A model generated the notes under the pieces. That model did no database searches. It was given only the letters and a program-made list of their open reading frames with translations, and had not been told where the DNA came from. From positions 184,375-248,374 of the forward strand of contig NZ_BMSK01000007.1 in NCBI RefSeq assembly GCF_014649115.1: a stretch of 64,000 nt of DNA, read 5' to 3'. Of this stretch, positions 1 to 11,700 are shown piece by piece. Position numbers and translations under genes: made by a program. Within the stretch, counting starts at the first letter, position 1. Each line of letters opens with the position of its first letter. The stretch is from Streptomyces eurythermus. Lineage in GTDB: Bacteria > Actinomycetota > Actinomycetes > Streptomycetales > Streptomycetaceae.

Positions 1-570
1 GAGGTCGAGCAGTCCGGCTTCTACTACAACACCGCCGCCGTGATCGACGCCGACGGCAGCTACCTCGGCAAGTACCGCAAGCACCACATCCCGCAGGTCG
101 AGGGCTTCTGGGAGAAGTACTACTTCAAACCCGGCAACCTGGGCTGGCCCGTCTTCGACACCGCCGTGGGCAAGGTCGGCGTCTACATCTGCTACGACCG
201 CCACTTCCCGGAAGGGTGGCGCCAACTGGGACTGAACGGAGCCCAGTTGGTATACAACCCGTCCGCCACCCACCGGGGCCTGTCCGCCCACCTCTGGCAG
301 CTCGAACAGCCCGCCGCGGCCGTCGCCAACGAGTACTTCGTCGCCGCCATCAACCGGGTCGGACAGGAGGAGTACGGCGACAACGACTTCTACGGCACGT
401 CGTACTTCGTCGACCCGCGCGGACAGTTCGTCGGCGAGGTCGCGAGCGACAAGAACGAGGAACTCCTCGTGCGCGACCTGGACTTCGGGCTCATCGAGGA
501 CGTACGGCGGCAGTGGGCCTTCTACCGCGACCGCCGCCCCGACGCCTACGAAGGGCTGGTGCGGCCGTGA
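1..570 (+). CDS. N-carbamoyl amidohydrolase, nitrilase superfamily (5' truncated)
   Basis: This is the C-terminal 189 residues of a carbon-nitrogen hydrolase; the start lies left of the window. The catalytic Lys sits in YRKHHIP and the catalytic Cys in YICYDRHFPEGWR; the catalytic Glu would be in the missing part. The protein closely resembles the complete paralogue at 3696-4538 almost throughout, so it is probably a beta-ureidopropionase or N-carbamoylputrescine amidase-like enzyme that releases ammonia and CO2 from an N-carbamoyl amino acid. Its stop overlaps the GTG start of the aminotransferase by four bases (GTGA), so the two are translationally coupled. Exact substrate is not readable from sequence. 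Confidence 0.9.
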   Translation, partial: EVEQSGFYYNTAAVIDADGSYLGKYRKHHIPQVEGFWEKYYFKPGNLGWPVFDTAVGKVGVYICYDRHFPEGWRQLGLNGAQLVYNPSATHRGLSAHLWQLEQPAAAVANEYFVAAINRVGQEEYGDNDFYGTSYFVDPRGQFVGEVASDKNEELLVRDLDFGLIEDVRRQWAFYRDRRPDAYEGLVRP

Positions 571-1847
571 CCGACCTCTACTCCCGCCACCGCGCCGTCA
601 TGCCCGACTGGCTCGCCCTCTACTACGACGACCCGATCGAGATCACCCACGGCGAGGGCCGGCACGTGTGGGACTCCGCCGGCCGCAGATACCTGGACTT
701 CTTCGGCGGCATCCTCACCACGATGACCGCGCACGCCCTGCCCGAGGTGACCAAGGCGGTCACCGAGCAGGCCGGCCGGATCGTCCACTCCTCCACCCTC
801 TACCTCAACCGGCCGATGGTCGAACTCGCCGAACGCATCGCCCGGTTGAGCGGCATCCCGAACGCCCGGGTGTTCTTCACCGCCTCCGGCACCGAGGCCA
901 ACGACACCGCCCTGCTGCTCGCCACCGCCCACCGGCGCAGCAACACCGTCCTGGCCATGCGCAACAGCTACCACGGCCGCTCCTTCACCGCGGTCGGCAT
1001 CACCGGCAACCGCGGCTGGTCCCCGACCTCGCTGTCCCCGGTCCAGACCCTGTACGTGCACGGCGGCGTGCGCAGCCGGGGCCCGTTCGCCCACCTCGAC
1101 GACCGCGCGTTCATCGACGCCTGCGTGGCCGACCTGAAGGACGTCCTCGGCCACACCCGGGCCCCGGCCGCGCTGATCGCCGAACCGGTCCAGGGCGTCG
1201 GCGGGTTCACCTCGCCGCCCGACGGGCTGTTCGCGGCCTTCCGCGAGGTCCTCGCCGCCCAGGGCATCCTGTGGATCGCCGACGAGGTGCAGACCGGCTG
1301 GGGCCGCACCGGCGACCACTTCTGGGGCTGGCAGGCACACGCCCGCAGCGGCCCGCCGGACATCGTCACCTTCGCCAAGGGCATCGGCAACGGCATGTCC
1401 ATCGGCGGGGTCGTCGCCCGCGCCGAGATCATGAACTGCCTGGACGCGAACAGCATCTCCACGTTCGGCGGCACCCAGATCACCATGGCCGCGGGCCTGG
1501 CCAACCTCACCTACCTCCTCGAACACGACCTCCAGGGCAACGCCCGGCGGGTCGGCGGACTGCTCATCGAACGGCTCCGGGCGGCCACCGCCGGGCTGCC
1601 CGGGGTGCGCGAGGTGCGCGGGCGCGGGCTGATGATCGGCATCGAGCTGGTCAAGCCGGGCACGGACGAGGCCGACCCGCAGGCCGCCGCCGTGCTGGAG
1701 GCGGCCCGCCAGGGCGGACTGCTCCTCGGCAAGGGCGGCGGACACGACAGCAGCGCCCTGCGGATCGCCCCGCCGCTCACCCTCACCGTCGCCGAGGCCG
1801 AGGAGGGCGCGGCGATCCTGGAGAACGCGCTCAGGAGCCTGTACTGA
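567..1847 (+). CDS. Class III (PLP) aminotransferase
   Basis: A 426-residue fold-type I PLP enzyme of the omega-aminotransferase family. The cofactor Asp lies in WIADEVQTGWGR and the Schiff-base Lys in TFAKGIGNGMS; SGTEAND is the phosphate-binding loop. The length is normal for the class. The GTG start at 567 overlaps the upstream amidohydrolase stop, and there is no room for another start with a free ribosome site. Next to N-carbamoyl amidohydrolases and dihydropyrimidinase it most likely transaminates the beta-amino acid released by ring degradation (beta-alanine or beta-aminoisobutyrate) with pyruvate or glyoxylate; this substrate is inferred from context. Confidence 0.9.
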   Translation: MTDLYSRHRAVMPDWLALYYDDPIEITHGEGRHVWDSAGRRYLDFFGGILTTMTAHALPEVTKAVTEQAGRIVHSSTLYLNRPMVELAERIARLSGIPNARVFFTASGTEANDTALLLATAHRRSNTVLAMRNSYHGRSFTAVGITGNRGWSPTSLSPVQTLYVHGGVRSRGPFAHLDDRAFIDACVADLKDVLGHTRAPAALIAEPVQGVGGFTSPPDGLFAAFREVLAAQGILWIADEVQTGWGRTGDHFWGWQAHARSGPPDIVTFAKGIGNGMSIGGVVARAEIMNCLDANSISTFGGTQITMAAGLANLTYLLEHDLQGNARRVGGLLIERLRAATAGLPGVREVRGRGLMIGIELVKPGTDEADPQAAAVLEAARQGGLLLGKGGGHDSSALRIAPPLTLTVAEAEEGAAILENALRSLY

Positions 1848-1860
1848 CGACCCGCGCGGG

Positions 1861-1923
1861 AGCCCGCACCGACGACGCCCGCAGGAGCCCGCACCGACGG
1901 CCCGCGCAGGAGCCCGTCCCGCA
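1861..1923 (+). repeat. Short direct repeats between aminotransferase and pucR
   Basis: Between the two genes the unit GCAGGAGCCCGCACCGACG and near copies occur about three times head to tail, with a period of 27-29 bp. No hairpin is obvious. It may be a slippage product or spacer. Confidence 0.5.
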
Positions 1924-1944
1924 CGAGAGAACGGGGGTACGGCC

Positions 1945-3540
1945 ATGACCACCGCCTCGGAGTCCCGGCACGGCTGGGAACCCGCCCTGTCCGTCCGCCG
2001 GGTGCTCACCCTGGAGCGGGTGCTCGCCGGGGAACCCGAGGTGGTGGCCGGCGCCGACCGGCTGGACCGGCCGGTGCGCTGGGTGCACGTCGCCGAGGCC
2101 GCCGATGTCGGGGTGATGCTCAGCGGCGGCGAGATGGTGCTCACCACCGGTGTCCTGCTGGCCGGTGACGAGGCCGGGCAGGCCGAGTACATCCGGTCGC
2201 TGCACCGGGCGGAGGCCGCCGCCGTCGTGCTCGGCCTCGGCCGGGCCTTCCCGGCGCCGCCCGAGGCCATGCGCCGGGCCGCCGAAAGGTGCGGGCTGCC
2301 GATGGTCGTGCTGCACCGGCCCTTTCCCTTCGCCGAGCTGACCGAAGAGGTCCAGTCCCGGCTGGTGAGGCACAAGTTCGCCGCCGTCAGCCTCTCGGAG
2401 ACCGTCCGCACCGGACTCACCGCCCTGATCACCGCCGGCGCCCCGCTCCAGCGGCTCCTGGACGAGGTCGCCGTGCACAGCGGCTGCCCGGTCGTCGTCA
2501 CCAACCTCGCCCACCGCGTCCTCGGCACGGCGGGGGAGCGGTCCGCGGTGGACGACGTGCTGCGCGACTGGGAGCGGATCGCCCGCCAGGCATGGGGGCA
2601 CCGCCCAGGCCGTTCAGGCACTGGGGGAGGCACCGCCGGCGACGGCTGGATCCGGGCCGAGCTGCGCGGGCGCGGCGAGCGCTGGGGCCGGCTGCTGCTG
2701 TGCGGCTACCGGGGCGAGCCGGCCACCGGACGGCTGCTCGCCGACCGGGCCGCCGAGGCCCTGGTGCTGCACCGGCTGCTCGCCGGCGCCGCCACGGACA
2801 GCTGGGCGGAACAGTCCGCGCGGAGCCTGCTCACCGACCTGCTCTCCGGCGCCGTACCGGCCCGGCAGCTGCTGCCCCGGGCCCGGGCGGCGGGACTGCC
2901 GGTGGGCCGGCGCACGTTCGTGCCGCTCGTCGTCCAGGACTGCGACCCGGACCGGATCGACCGGGTGCTGCGGCTGCTGGGGCTGCCCGGCCTGGTCGCC
3001 GGCCTCACCGGCGGGGCCGTCGCCGTGCTGCTCAGCCTCGCCCGCGACCAGGACGCCGAGGCGCTCACCGCGCACTTCGCCGCCCGGCTGCGGGCCGGGC
3101 CGCCGGTGGTGGTGGCCGCCGCCGCTGCCCGCACCGCCTGGGAGGAGGTGCCCGAGGGGCTGCGCGAGGCCCGGCACGTCGCCGACGCCGCCGGATCCCC
3201 GGCCGCCCGGGAGCTGCCGGCCGTCGTACGGCTCCGGGACGTCCATCTGCGCGGGCTGGTACGGCTGTTGCGGGACGATCCGCGGATGCAGTCGTTCGCC
3301 GAGCGGGAGCTGGACGGGCTGCTCGGCGACACCGATCCGGAGCTGCTGAACGTGCTGCGGACCTATCTGGCCACGGGCCGCAACAAGTCCCGCACCGCCC
3401 GGCTCCACCATGTCTCCCGGCCGGCCCTCTACCGCCGCCTGGAGGCCGTCCAGGCCCGTCTCGGCGTCGACCTGGACGACTTCGAACAGGCGGCCTCGGT
3501 CCACATCGCGCTCCTCGCGCATGACGCGCAACAGGGGTGA
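1945..3540 (+). CDS. PucR family transcriptional regulator
   Basis: 531 residues. The N-terminal PucR domain (about 15-140) shows the family signature around GGEMVLTTGVLL. A central GGDEF-like/linker region follows. The C-terminal PucR helix-turn-helix (about 465-525) carries NKSRTARLHHVSRPALYRRL. PucR proteins control purine, pyrimidine or allantoin catabolism, which fits the surrounding dihydropyrimidinase, carbamoyl hydrolases and NCS1 permease. ATG 1945 has a G-rich site just upstream (GGGGG, 8 nt away). It lies between the two amidohydrolase paralogues on the same strand and probably senses a pathway intermediate; whether it activates or represses is not visible. Confidence 0.92.
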   Translation: MTTASESRHGWEPALSVRRVLTLERVLAGEPEVVAGADRLDRPVRWVHVAEAADVGVMLSGGEMVLTTGVLLAGDEAGQAEYIRSLHRAEAAAVVLGLGRAFPAPPEAMRRAAERCGLPMVVLHRPFPFAELTEEVQSRLVRHKFAAVSLSETVRTGLTALITAGAPLQRLLDEVAVHSGCPVVVTNLAHRVLGTAGERSAVDDVLRDWERIARQAWGHRPGRSGTGGGTAGDGWIRAELRGRGERWGRLLLCGYRGEPATGRLLADRAAEALVLHRLLAGAATDSWAEQSARSLLTDLLSGAVPARQLLPRARAAGLPVGRRTFVPLVVQDCDPDRIDRVLRLLGLPGLVAGLTGGAVAVLLSLARDQDAEALTAHFAARLRAGPPVVVAAAAARTAWEEVPEGLREARHVADAAGSPAARELPAVVRLRDVHLRGLVRLLRDDPRMQSFAERELDGLLGDTDPELLNVLRTYLATGRNKSRTARLHHVSRPALYRRLEAVQARLGVDLDDFEQAASVHIALLAHDAQQG

Positions 3541-3695
3541 AACATGCGACCACCTGCGACAACGGCGGTGAAACATGGGCCCGTCCGGGCGTGACACGGT
3601 GGCACGCCGACCCGCCGCGGACGTGACACGCTGCCCGTCGAACCGGCCGCCCGCGCTTCCTAGGCTCGTCGCACACCGAGCTACCGGAGGTCCCG

Positions 3696-4538
3696 ATGAG
3701 CCGAGTGATCCGTGCCGCCCTCTTCCAGACGTCCTGGACCGGCGACAAGGAGTCCATGATCCAGGCCCACGAGCGGGCGGCGCGCGACGCAGCCGCCCAG
3801 GGCGCCCACGTCCTCTGCTTCCAGGAGCTGTTCTACGGCCCCTACTTCTGCCAGGTGCAGGACGCGGCGTTCTACGCGTACGCCGAGCGGATCCCCGAGG
3901 GCCCGACGGTGCGCCGCTTCCAGGCCCTCGCCGAGGAGCTGGGCATCGTCCTCGTGCTGCCCATGTACGAGGAGGAGCAGCCGGGCGTGCTGTACAACAC
4001 CGCCGCCGTGATCGACGCGGACGGCTCCTACCTCGGCAAGTACCGCAAGACCCACATCCCCCAGGTGAACGGATTCTGGGAGAAGTTCTACTTCCGTCCG
4101 GGCAACAGCGGCTGGCCCGTCTTCGACACCGCGGCCGGCCGGATCGGCGTCTACATCTGCTACGACCGCCACTTCCCGGAGGGCTGGCGGGCGCTGGGCC
4201 TGGCCGGTGCCGAGATCGTCTTCAACCCGTCGGCCACCTCGCGCGGCCTCTCCCGCTATCTGTGGCAGCTGGAGCAGCCGGCGGCGGCCGTCGCCAACGA
4301 GTACTTCGTCGGCGCGATCAACCGGGTCGGCACGGAGGACCTGGGCGACAACGACTTCTACGGCACCACGTACTTCGTGGACCCCGAGGCCCGCTTCGTC
4401 GGCGAGGTCGCGAGCGACACCAAGCCCGAACTGGTCGTCCGCGACCTGGACCTGGCGAAGCTCCACGAGGTCCGCTCCCGCTGGCAGTTCTACCGCGACC
4501 GCGCACCGGGGGCGTACCAGCCGCTGACGGCGCCCTGA
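3696..4538 (+). CDS. N-carbamoyl amidohydrolase (beta-ureidopropionase-like), nitrilase superfamily
   Basis: A complete 280-residue carbon-nitrogen hydrolase. The Glu-Lys-Cys triad is visible: Glu in CFQELFYGPYF, Lys in YRKTHIPQ and Cys in YICYDRHFPE. A strong site (CCGGAGG) precedes ATG 3696. It closely resembles the truncated paralogue at 1-570, so this locus carries a tandem gene duplication with two genes inserted between the copies. It lies 26 bp upstream of dihydropyrimidinase, whose N-carbamoyl-beta-amino acid product is the natural substrate in reductive pyrimidine degradation. N-carbamoylputrescine amidase is the main alternative. Confidence 0.9.
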   Translation: MSRVIRAALFQTSWTGDKESMIQAHERAARDAAAQGAHVLCFQELFYGPYFCQVQDAAFYAYAERIPEGPTVRRFQALAEELGIVLVLPMYEEEQPGVLYNTAAVIDADGSYLGKYRKTHIPQVNGFWEKFYFRPGNSGWPVFDTAAGRIGVYICYDRHFPEGWRALGLAGAEIVFNPSATSRGLSRYLWQLEQPAAAVANEYFVGAINRVGTEDLGDNDFYGTTYFVDPEARFVGEVASDTKPELVVRDLDLAKLHEVRSRWQFYRDRAPGAYQPLTAP

Positions 4539-4564
4539 CCCGAGCCGAGTGACCGAGGAGCAGC

Positions 4565-5959
4565 ATGAGCAGCCGTACCGTCATCCGCCACGGTCTCGTC
4601 ATCACCGCGTCCGACGAGATCCACGCCGACGTCCTCGTCGAGGACGGCCGCATCGCCGCCCTGGCCACGCCCCACTCGCAGAGCTGGACCGCGGACCGCG
4701 TGATCGACGCCACCGGGAAGTACGTCATCCCGGGCGGAGTCGACGCGCACACCCACATGGAGCTGCCGTTCGGCGGCACCCACGCCTCCGACACCTTCGA
4801 AACCGGCACCCGGGCCGCGGCCTGGGGCGGCACGACCACCATCGTGGACTTCGCGGTGCAGAGCGTCGGCCACACCCTGCGCGAGGGCCTGGACGCCTGG
4901 CACGCCAAGGCCGAGGGCAACTGCGCGATCGACTACGCCTTCCACATGATCGTCTCCGATGTGAACGACGAGACGCTCAAGGAAATGGACCTGCTGATCG
5001 AAGAGGGGGTGACCTCGTTCAAGCAGTTCATGGCATACCCGGGCGTCTTCTACTCCGATGACGGTCAGATCCTGCGCGCCATGCAGCGCTCCGCCGAGAA
5101 CGGCGGGCTGATCATGATGCACGCCGAGAACGGCATCGCCATCGACGTGCTGGTCCAGCAGGCGCTGGCCCGGGGCGAGACCGACCCCCGCTATCACGGC
5201 GAGGTCCGCAAGGCGCTGCTGGAGGCCGAGGCCACCCATCGCGCGATCCGGCTCGCACAGGTCGCCGGGGCCCCGCTGTACGTCGTCCACGTCTCGGCGA
5301 CGGAGGCGGTCGCGGAGCTGGCCCGGGCGCGCGACGAGGGGCTGAACGTCTTCGGCGAGACCTGCCCGCAGTACCTGTTCCTGTCCGCCGACAACCTCGC
5401 CGAACCGGACTTCGAGGGCGCGAAGTACGTGTGCAGCACCCCGCTCAGGCCCCGCGAACACCAGGCGAGTCTCTGGCGGGCGCTGCGGACGAACGACCTC
5501 CAGGTGGTCTCCACCGACCACTGCCCCTTCTGCTTCACCGGCCAGAAGGAGCTGGGGCGGGGCGACTTCTCCAAGATCCCCAACGGCCTTCCGGGCGTCG
5601 AGAACCGCATGGACCTGCTCCACCAGGCCGTCGTGGACGGCCGTATCTCGCGCCGCCGCTGGATCGAGATCGCCTGCGCCACCCCGGCCCGCATGTTCGG
5701 TCTGTACCCGAAGAAGGGCACCATCGCCCCGGGCGCCGACGCGGACATCGTCATCTACGACCCGCACGCCGAACAGGTGATGTCCGCCGAGACCCACCAC
5801 ATGAACGTCGACTACTCGGCGTACGAGGGCAAGCGGGTCACCGGCCGCGTCGAGACGGTGCTCTCGCGCGGCGAACCCGTCATCGTCGAGCGGGAGTACA
5901 CCGGCCGCGCCGGGCACGGGGTCTTCACCCCGCGCTCCACCTGTCAGTACCTGAACTAG
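4565..5959 (+). CDS. hydA: Dihydropyrimidinase (D-hydantoinase family)
   Basis: 464 residues of the cyclic amidohydrolase superfamily, opening 5,6-dihydrouracil, dihydrothymine or hydantoin rings. Metal ligands are visible in order: HTH in VDAHTHMELPFGG, the carboxylated Lys in TSFKQFMAYPG, His in MMHAENG, His in YVVHVSA and Asp in VSTDHCPF. The length is normal. ATG 4565 follows GAGGAG. Immediately upstream is the carbamoyl hydrolase that would take the product, and downstream by 11 bp is an F420-type oxidoreductase, so all probably share one transcript. Confidence 0.95.
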   Translation: MSSRTVIRHGLVITASDEIHADVLVEDGRIAALATPHSQSWTADRVIDATGKYVIPGGVDAHTHMELPFGGTHASDTFETGTRAAAWGGTTTIVDFAVQSVGHTLREGLDAWHAKAEGNCAIDYAFHMIVSDVNDETLKEMDLLIEEGVTSFKQFMAYPGVFYSDDGQILRAMQRSAENGGLIMMHAENGIAIDVLVQQALARGETDPRYHGEVRKALLEAEATHRAIRLAQVAGAPLYVVHVSATEAVAELARARDEGLNVFGETCPQYLFLSADNLAEPDFEGAKYVCSTPLRPREHQASLWRALRTNDLQVVSTDHCPFCFTGQKELGRGDFSKIPNGLPGVENRMDLLHQAVVDGRISRRRWIEIACATPARMFGLYPKKGTIAPGADADIVIYDPHAEQVMSAETHHMNVDYSAYEGKRVTGRVETVLSRGEPVIVEREYTGRAGHGVFTPRSTCQYLN

Positions 5960-5970
5960 GAGTGGCGACC

Positions 5971-6990
5971 ATGGATTTCGGACTCGTCCTGCAGACCGAC
6001 CCGCCCGCCTCCCGCGTCGTCGCCCTGATGCGACGGGCCGAGCACAACGGCTTCCGCTACGGCTGGACCTTCGACTCCGCCGTGCTCTGGCAGGAACCGT
6101 TCGTGATCTACAGCCAGATCCTGGCGAACACCGAGCGGCTGACGGTGGGCCCGATGGTCACCAACCCGGGCACCCGCACCTGGGAGGTCACCGCCTCCAC
6201 CTTCGCCACCCTCAACGACATGTTCGGCAACCGCACCGTCTGCGGCATCGGCCGCGGCGACTCCGCGATGCGCGTCGCCGGGCGCAGACCCAACACCCTG
6301 GCCCGGATCAGCGAGGCCATGAAGGTCATCCGCGCCCTCGGCCGGGGCGAGGAGGCCGACCTCGGCGGCACCCGGATCCGCATTCCGTGGATCAAGGAAG
6401 GCGCCGAAGTCCCCGTCTGGATGGCCGCGTACGGCCCGAAGGCCCTGAAGATGGCCGGCGAGGAGGCCGACGGGTTCATCCTCCAGCTCGCCGACCTGTA
6501 CCTGACCGAGTACATGGTGAAGGCGGTCAGGGACGCGGCGGCGGCCGCCGGCCGCGACCCGTCCGAGGTGACGATCTGCGTCGCCGCCCCGGCCTATGTC
6601 ACCGAGGACGACTCGCCCGCGGCCCTCGCCCACGCCCGCGAGCAGTGCCGCTGGTTCGGCGGCATGGTCGGCAACCACGTCGCCGACCTCGTCTCCCGGT
6701 ACGGCGAGGGCTCCGCCGACGTCCCCGCGGAACTCACCGACTACATCAAGGCCCGGCAGGGCTACGACTACGCCCACCACGGGCGCAGCGGCAACCCCGA
6801 CACCGCGTTCGTGCCCGACGAGATCGTGGACCGGTTCTGTGTCATCGGCCCCGCCGAACGGCACATCGAGAAGCTGACCGCGCTGCGCGCCCTGGGCGTC
6901 GACCAGTTCGCGGTGTACGACATGCACGACGCGCAGGAGACGACCATCGACGTCTACGGCAGCCGCATCATCCCCGCCGTCAACTCATAG
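5971..6990 (+). CDS. LLM class F420-dependent oxidoreductase (dihydropyrimidinase-linked)
   Basis: A 339-residue luciferase-like TIM-barrel flavoprotein starting MDFGLVLQTDPP at ATG 5971 after an AGGAGTG site. The barrel motifs FDSAVLWQEPF, TVGPMVTNPGTR and CGIGRGDSAMR match the F420-dependent branch that is regularly found beside dihydropyrimidinase in actinobacteria. The reaction is unknown; a redox step on the pyrimidine ring or its product is plausible from context. Only 11 bp separate it from hydA. Confidence 0.85.
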   Translation: MDFGLVLQTDPPASRVVALMRRAEHNGFRYGWTFDSAVLWQEPFVIYSQILANTERLTVGPMVTNPGTRTWEVTASTFATLNDMFGNRTVCGIGRGDSAMRVAGRRPNTLARISEAMKVIRALGRGEEADLGGTRIRIPWIKEGAEVPVWMAAYGPKALKMAGEEADGFILQLADLYLTEYMVKAVRDAAAAAGRDPSEVTICVAAPAYVTEDDSPAALAHAREQCRWFGGMVGNHVADLVSRYGEGSADVPAELTDYIKARQGYDYAHHGRSGNPDTAFVPDEIVDRFCVIGPAERHIEKLTALRALGVDQFAVYDMHDAQETTIDVYGSRIIPAVNS

Positions 6991-7019
6991 GCCCTACCGT
7001 CCATTTCGCTGTCCTGGTC

Positions 7020-7050
7020 GCCCCTGCCCCCGCCGCCGGGGGGAGGGGGC
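7020..7050 (+). terminator. Imperfect GC-rich hairpin between oxidoreductase and permease
   Basis: GCCCC-TG-CCCCC pairs with GGGGG-AG-GGGGC around a loop of about six bases (two 5-bp blocks plus a G-T pair and one mismatch). It could attenuate transcription before the permease gene. There is no T-tract. Confidence 0.35.
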
Positions 7051-7099
7051 CGGCGCCCGCACGGCCGCTTTCATCCGCCCGACGACGAGAGGCCGGCCC

Positions 7100-8626
<1,527 letters not shown>

Positions 8627-8738
8627 GCGCCCGGCCCCGGGCGGAGCGGGCGGAAACCGGCCGGTAGCCGGGCGTTGTCCGGCAGGATGCCCCTGGGGCG
8701 CGCCAGGACCCGGCTGCCGGACCACGGAAGCGGGCACC

Positions 8739-11700
8739 ATGGCGGCGGAGGGGATGCACATGAGTGACGCCGTGACCATGTCCGCGGCCGGCCGCGCCGC
8801 CGCCGCGCTCGCCCGCACCGACCAGGTGTCCGTACCGCTCGAACCGGAGACCCACACCGGGATACGAGGACCGGAACTCGACGTGCTGACCGGCGAACTG
8901 GAGTCACTGCTGGCCGAGTTGGAGGCGGCCGGAGAGGACGGCGCGACGGTCGCGGCGGTGGCCGCACGGCTCGGCCGGTGCCGGGCCCTGCGGTTCGTGC
9001 TGGACGGCGACCCGGCCGACCGGGAGCGCGCGCTGGCCCTGCTGGACCAGGCCCGCACCTCGCCCCTGCTCGGCCCGCAGGAGCAGGAGGCCGCCTACCG
9101 GGGACTCGTGGCGCTCACCGCGTTCCGGCTGGTAAGGCTCAATCGTGACACCTCCGTCCTCTCCGAGCCGCACTGGAACGTCGACCGGCTCATGCGCCTC
9201 ATGGAGCTGGGCACCCCGCTAGCCCACGGCGGGCCGGGCATCGTGGAGGACACCGCGCTGCTCTGGCGGCTGCTGCTGGAACGCGAGCACCACCGGATGA
9301 CCCCCGAACTGCGCGCCAGGGCGGAGGGGCTCCTCGCGATGACCGACGCGATGACGGCCGGCGACACCGGTGCGTTCGTCCGCGAGGCACGCAGCGTGCT
9401 CGCCGGTCTCACGGGCGGAGAGATACCGGGTTCGCTGGGCACCCTGCTGACGCTGCTCCTGGGCGAACTGGAGCAGTCCCTCGCCAGGTCCCCGGGCCCC
9501 GCGGAGCCGGCGACCGGGGGCGCCGGCACGGCCGTGGCCACCCGCGGAGCCATCACCGAGTTCCTGGCCCTGGCCGAGGCGATGTCACCCGGACTCGTCG
9601 GCCCGGGGAACATGCCCGGACTCCTCGCCGAACTGACCGGAGAACACCCCGGCACCGGCCGGGAGGACGGCCGTACACCGCTGCCGTCCCGGATGGTCGG
9701 CGCCTTCCTCCACGCTGCCCGCGCCATGTACTCCGGCGACGTCACGGGCTTCAGGGAGGCGCTCAGGCTGGTGCACGAAGCGTGGGCCGAGGGCGAATTG
9801 GACAGCGACCCCAACGGCTCGTGGCTCACCAACATCGTCCCCGTCATGCTCTTCGGAGCCGCCATGAACGGCGGCAGCCTGGAGGACGAGGACCTGGCCC
9901 TGGAGCTGTTCGAGACCCAGCGGTGGGAGGGCGACCCCGCCAGCACGGCCGCCGCCAACCTGCGCGTGTGCGGGGAGGCGATGCGGCTCACGGCGCGGCT
10001 GACCTCCGCCCTGGACCGGGGCGACGTCGGGACCGTCTGGGACGTCATCGACGCGCTGTGCGAACTGGAGGTCGACGAGGTCTACGCCGCCGCCGAGGAA
10101 TGGACCGGCCTCCACATCGGCATGGCCCTCGGCATCGCCTACCTCGGCATCGTCGTCCTCGACTCCTCGGGCGCGGACCGGACCGCACACCTGAGGGCGG
10201 CCGTGCACCACATGCGGCGGGCCGTGGAGACAGCGGTGGACATGCCCGTCCTGCGCAGCCTGCTCGACATGACCTGGGCCCCGCTGCTCACCCTGACGGC
10301 GATCGCCGAGTCGGATCCGAGCCGCATCGCCGAGGGTGTCCGGCGCGCCCGGGCCGCGCTGGCCGGCACCGAGTTCGTCGGCGGCCTGCGGCCGAGGACA
10401 CGCGGCGCCATCGCGGCCGCCCTGGACACCCTGCACATATTCACCGGGGACGCCGGGGCGCTGGACGAGGCGATCGGCGAGCTGACCCAGGGTGTGGCCG
10501 ACCTGCCCGACGGCATGCCGGGCGGCGCCGGCCTCACCTGGGACCTGGCCGCGCTGTACGCCAAACGTGCCCGGCTGCGGGCGGGCGGGCCGGGCGCCGA
10601 CGAGGACCTGACGGCCGCCCTCGGCTTCGCCCGTACCTCGCTGCGGTACTCCGCCGACGACGTCCTGCTCCAGCAGGGCGTCGGCCGCGGCCTGCGGATC
10701 GCCCGCGCGGCGGCCGACCGGGGCCGCGCCGCCGCCTTCTGGGCGCTGCGCGCCGGGCGTACGGAGGACGCGATCTCCTGCCTGGAGGCCGGCCGTTCCC
10801 TGGTGCTCGGGGCGGCGGCCGTGTCCGCGGGCGTCGCCGACCGGCTGGCCGCGCTCGGCGAGAGCGAACTGGCCGAGCGCTGGCGGGCCGCCGCCGACCC
10901 CGCCCAGGACCGCGGCGCCGACCGCTCCCTGTGGGAACTCTCCGCCGACGTGGCCTCCGGCACCCCCGGCGGCCGCTCGGGCGGCTCCCCGATGGAGGTG
11001 CTGGCCGGCCTCGGCGCGGGCAGTCCCGGACTTCCCGGCGATGTGCGGCGCCGCTCGCTGGAGCTGCTGCGCGGGCGGGGCGGGGCCGAACTGGAGCCGG
11101 TGCTGCCCTCGGTGGACGACCTGCGCGCCGGGCTGCGGGCGACGGACGCGGACGCGCTGCTGTACCTGGTCCCGGGCGTCGACGACCCGGACGGCGCGGT
11201 ACTGATCGTGCCCCGCGAGGGCCCCGCCGAGGCGCTGCCCCTGCCCGCCCTGACCCCGGCCGGCCGCCGGCCCGTCGCGGAGTACCTGGCGGCCGGAGCG
11301 GACCGGCAGCGGCTGGAGACCACGGCCGAGGAGGAGGTCGGCGGGGTGGTCGGGGCGGTCGGCAAGGAGGAGCGGGAGCGTGCCGAGCGGCGCTGGCTGC
11401 GGGCTCTGGACGGCATGTGCGCGTGGGCCGGGGAGGTGCTCGGGCCCGCGCTGGCCCACCTCGGCGCGGCGGACCGGGCCGACGCCGGGGCGGATGTGTT
11501 CGCGGCCCCTGCGGGTGCGGGCGCTGACTCGGGTGCGGGTACGGCTGCGGGTGGTGGTACGCGGCCCGGTGCCGTGCGGCTTGTGCTGGTGCCCTGCGGG
11601 GAACTGGGAGTGGTGCCGTGGCAGGCGGCCCTGCTCGGGCCACCCGCCGGTTCTGGGTCGCCCGTCGGCCATGGGGAGCCCGCCGGTTCCGGGGTGTCCG

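Noticed and set aside
546..2633. Long - strand open frame opposite the aminotransferase and PucR genes
   Set aside because: It is a GC-rich shadow frame with Gly/Arg/Pro composition; the + strand proteins have clear family motifs.
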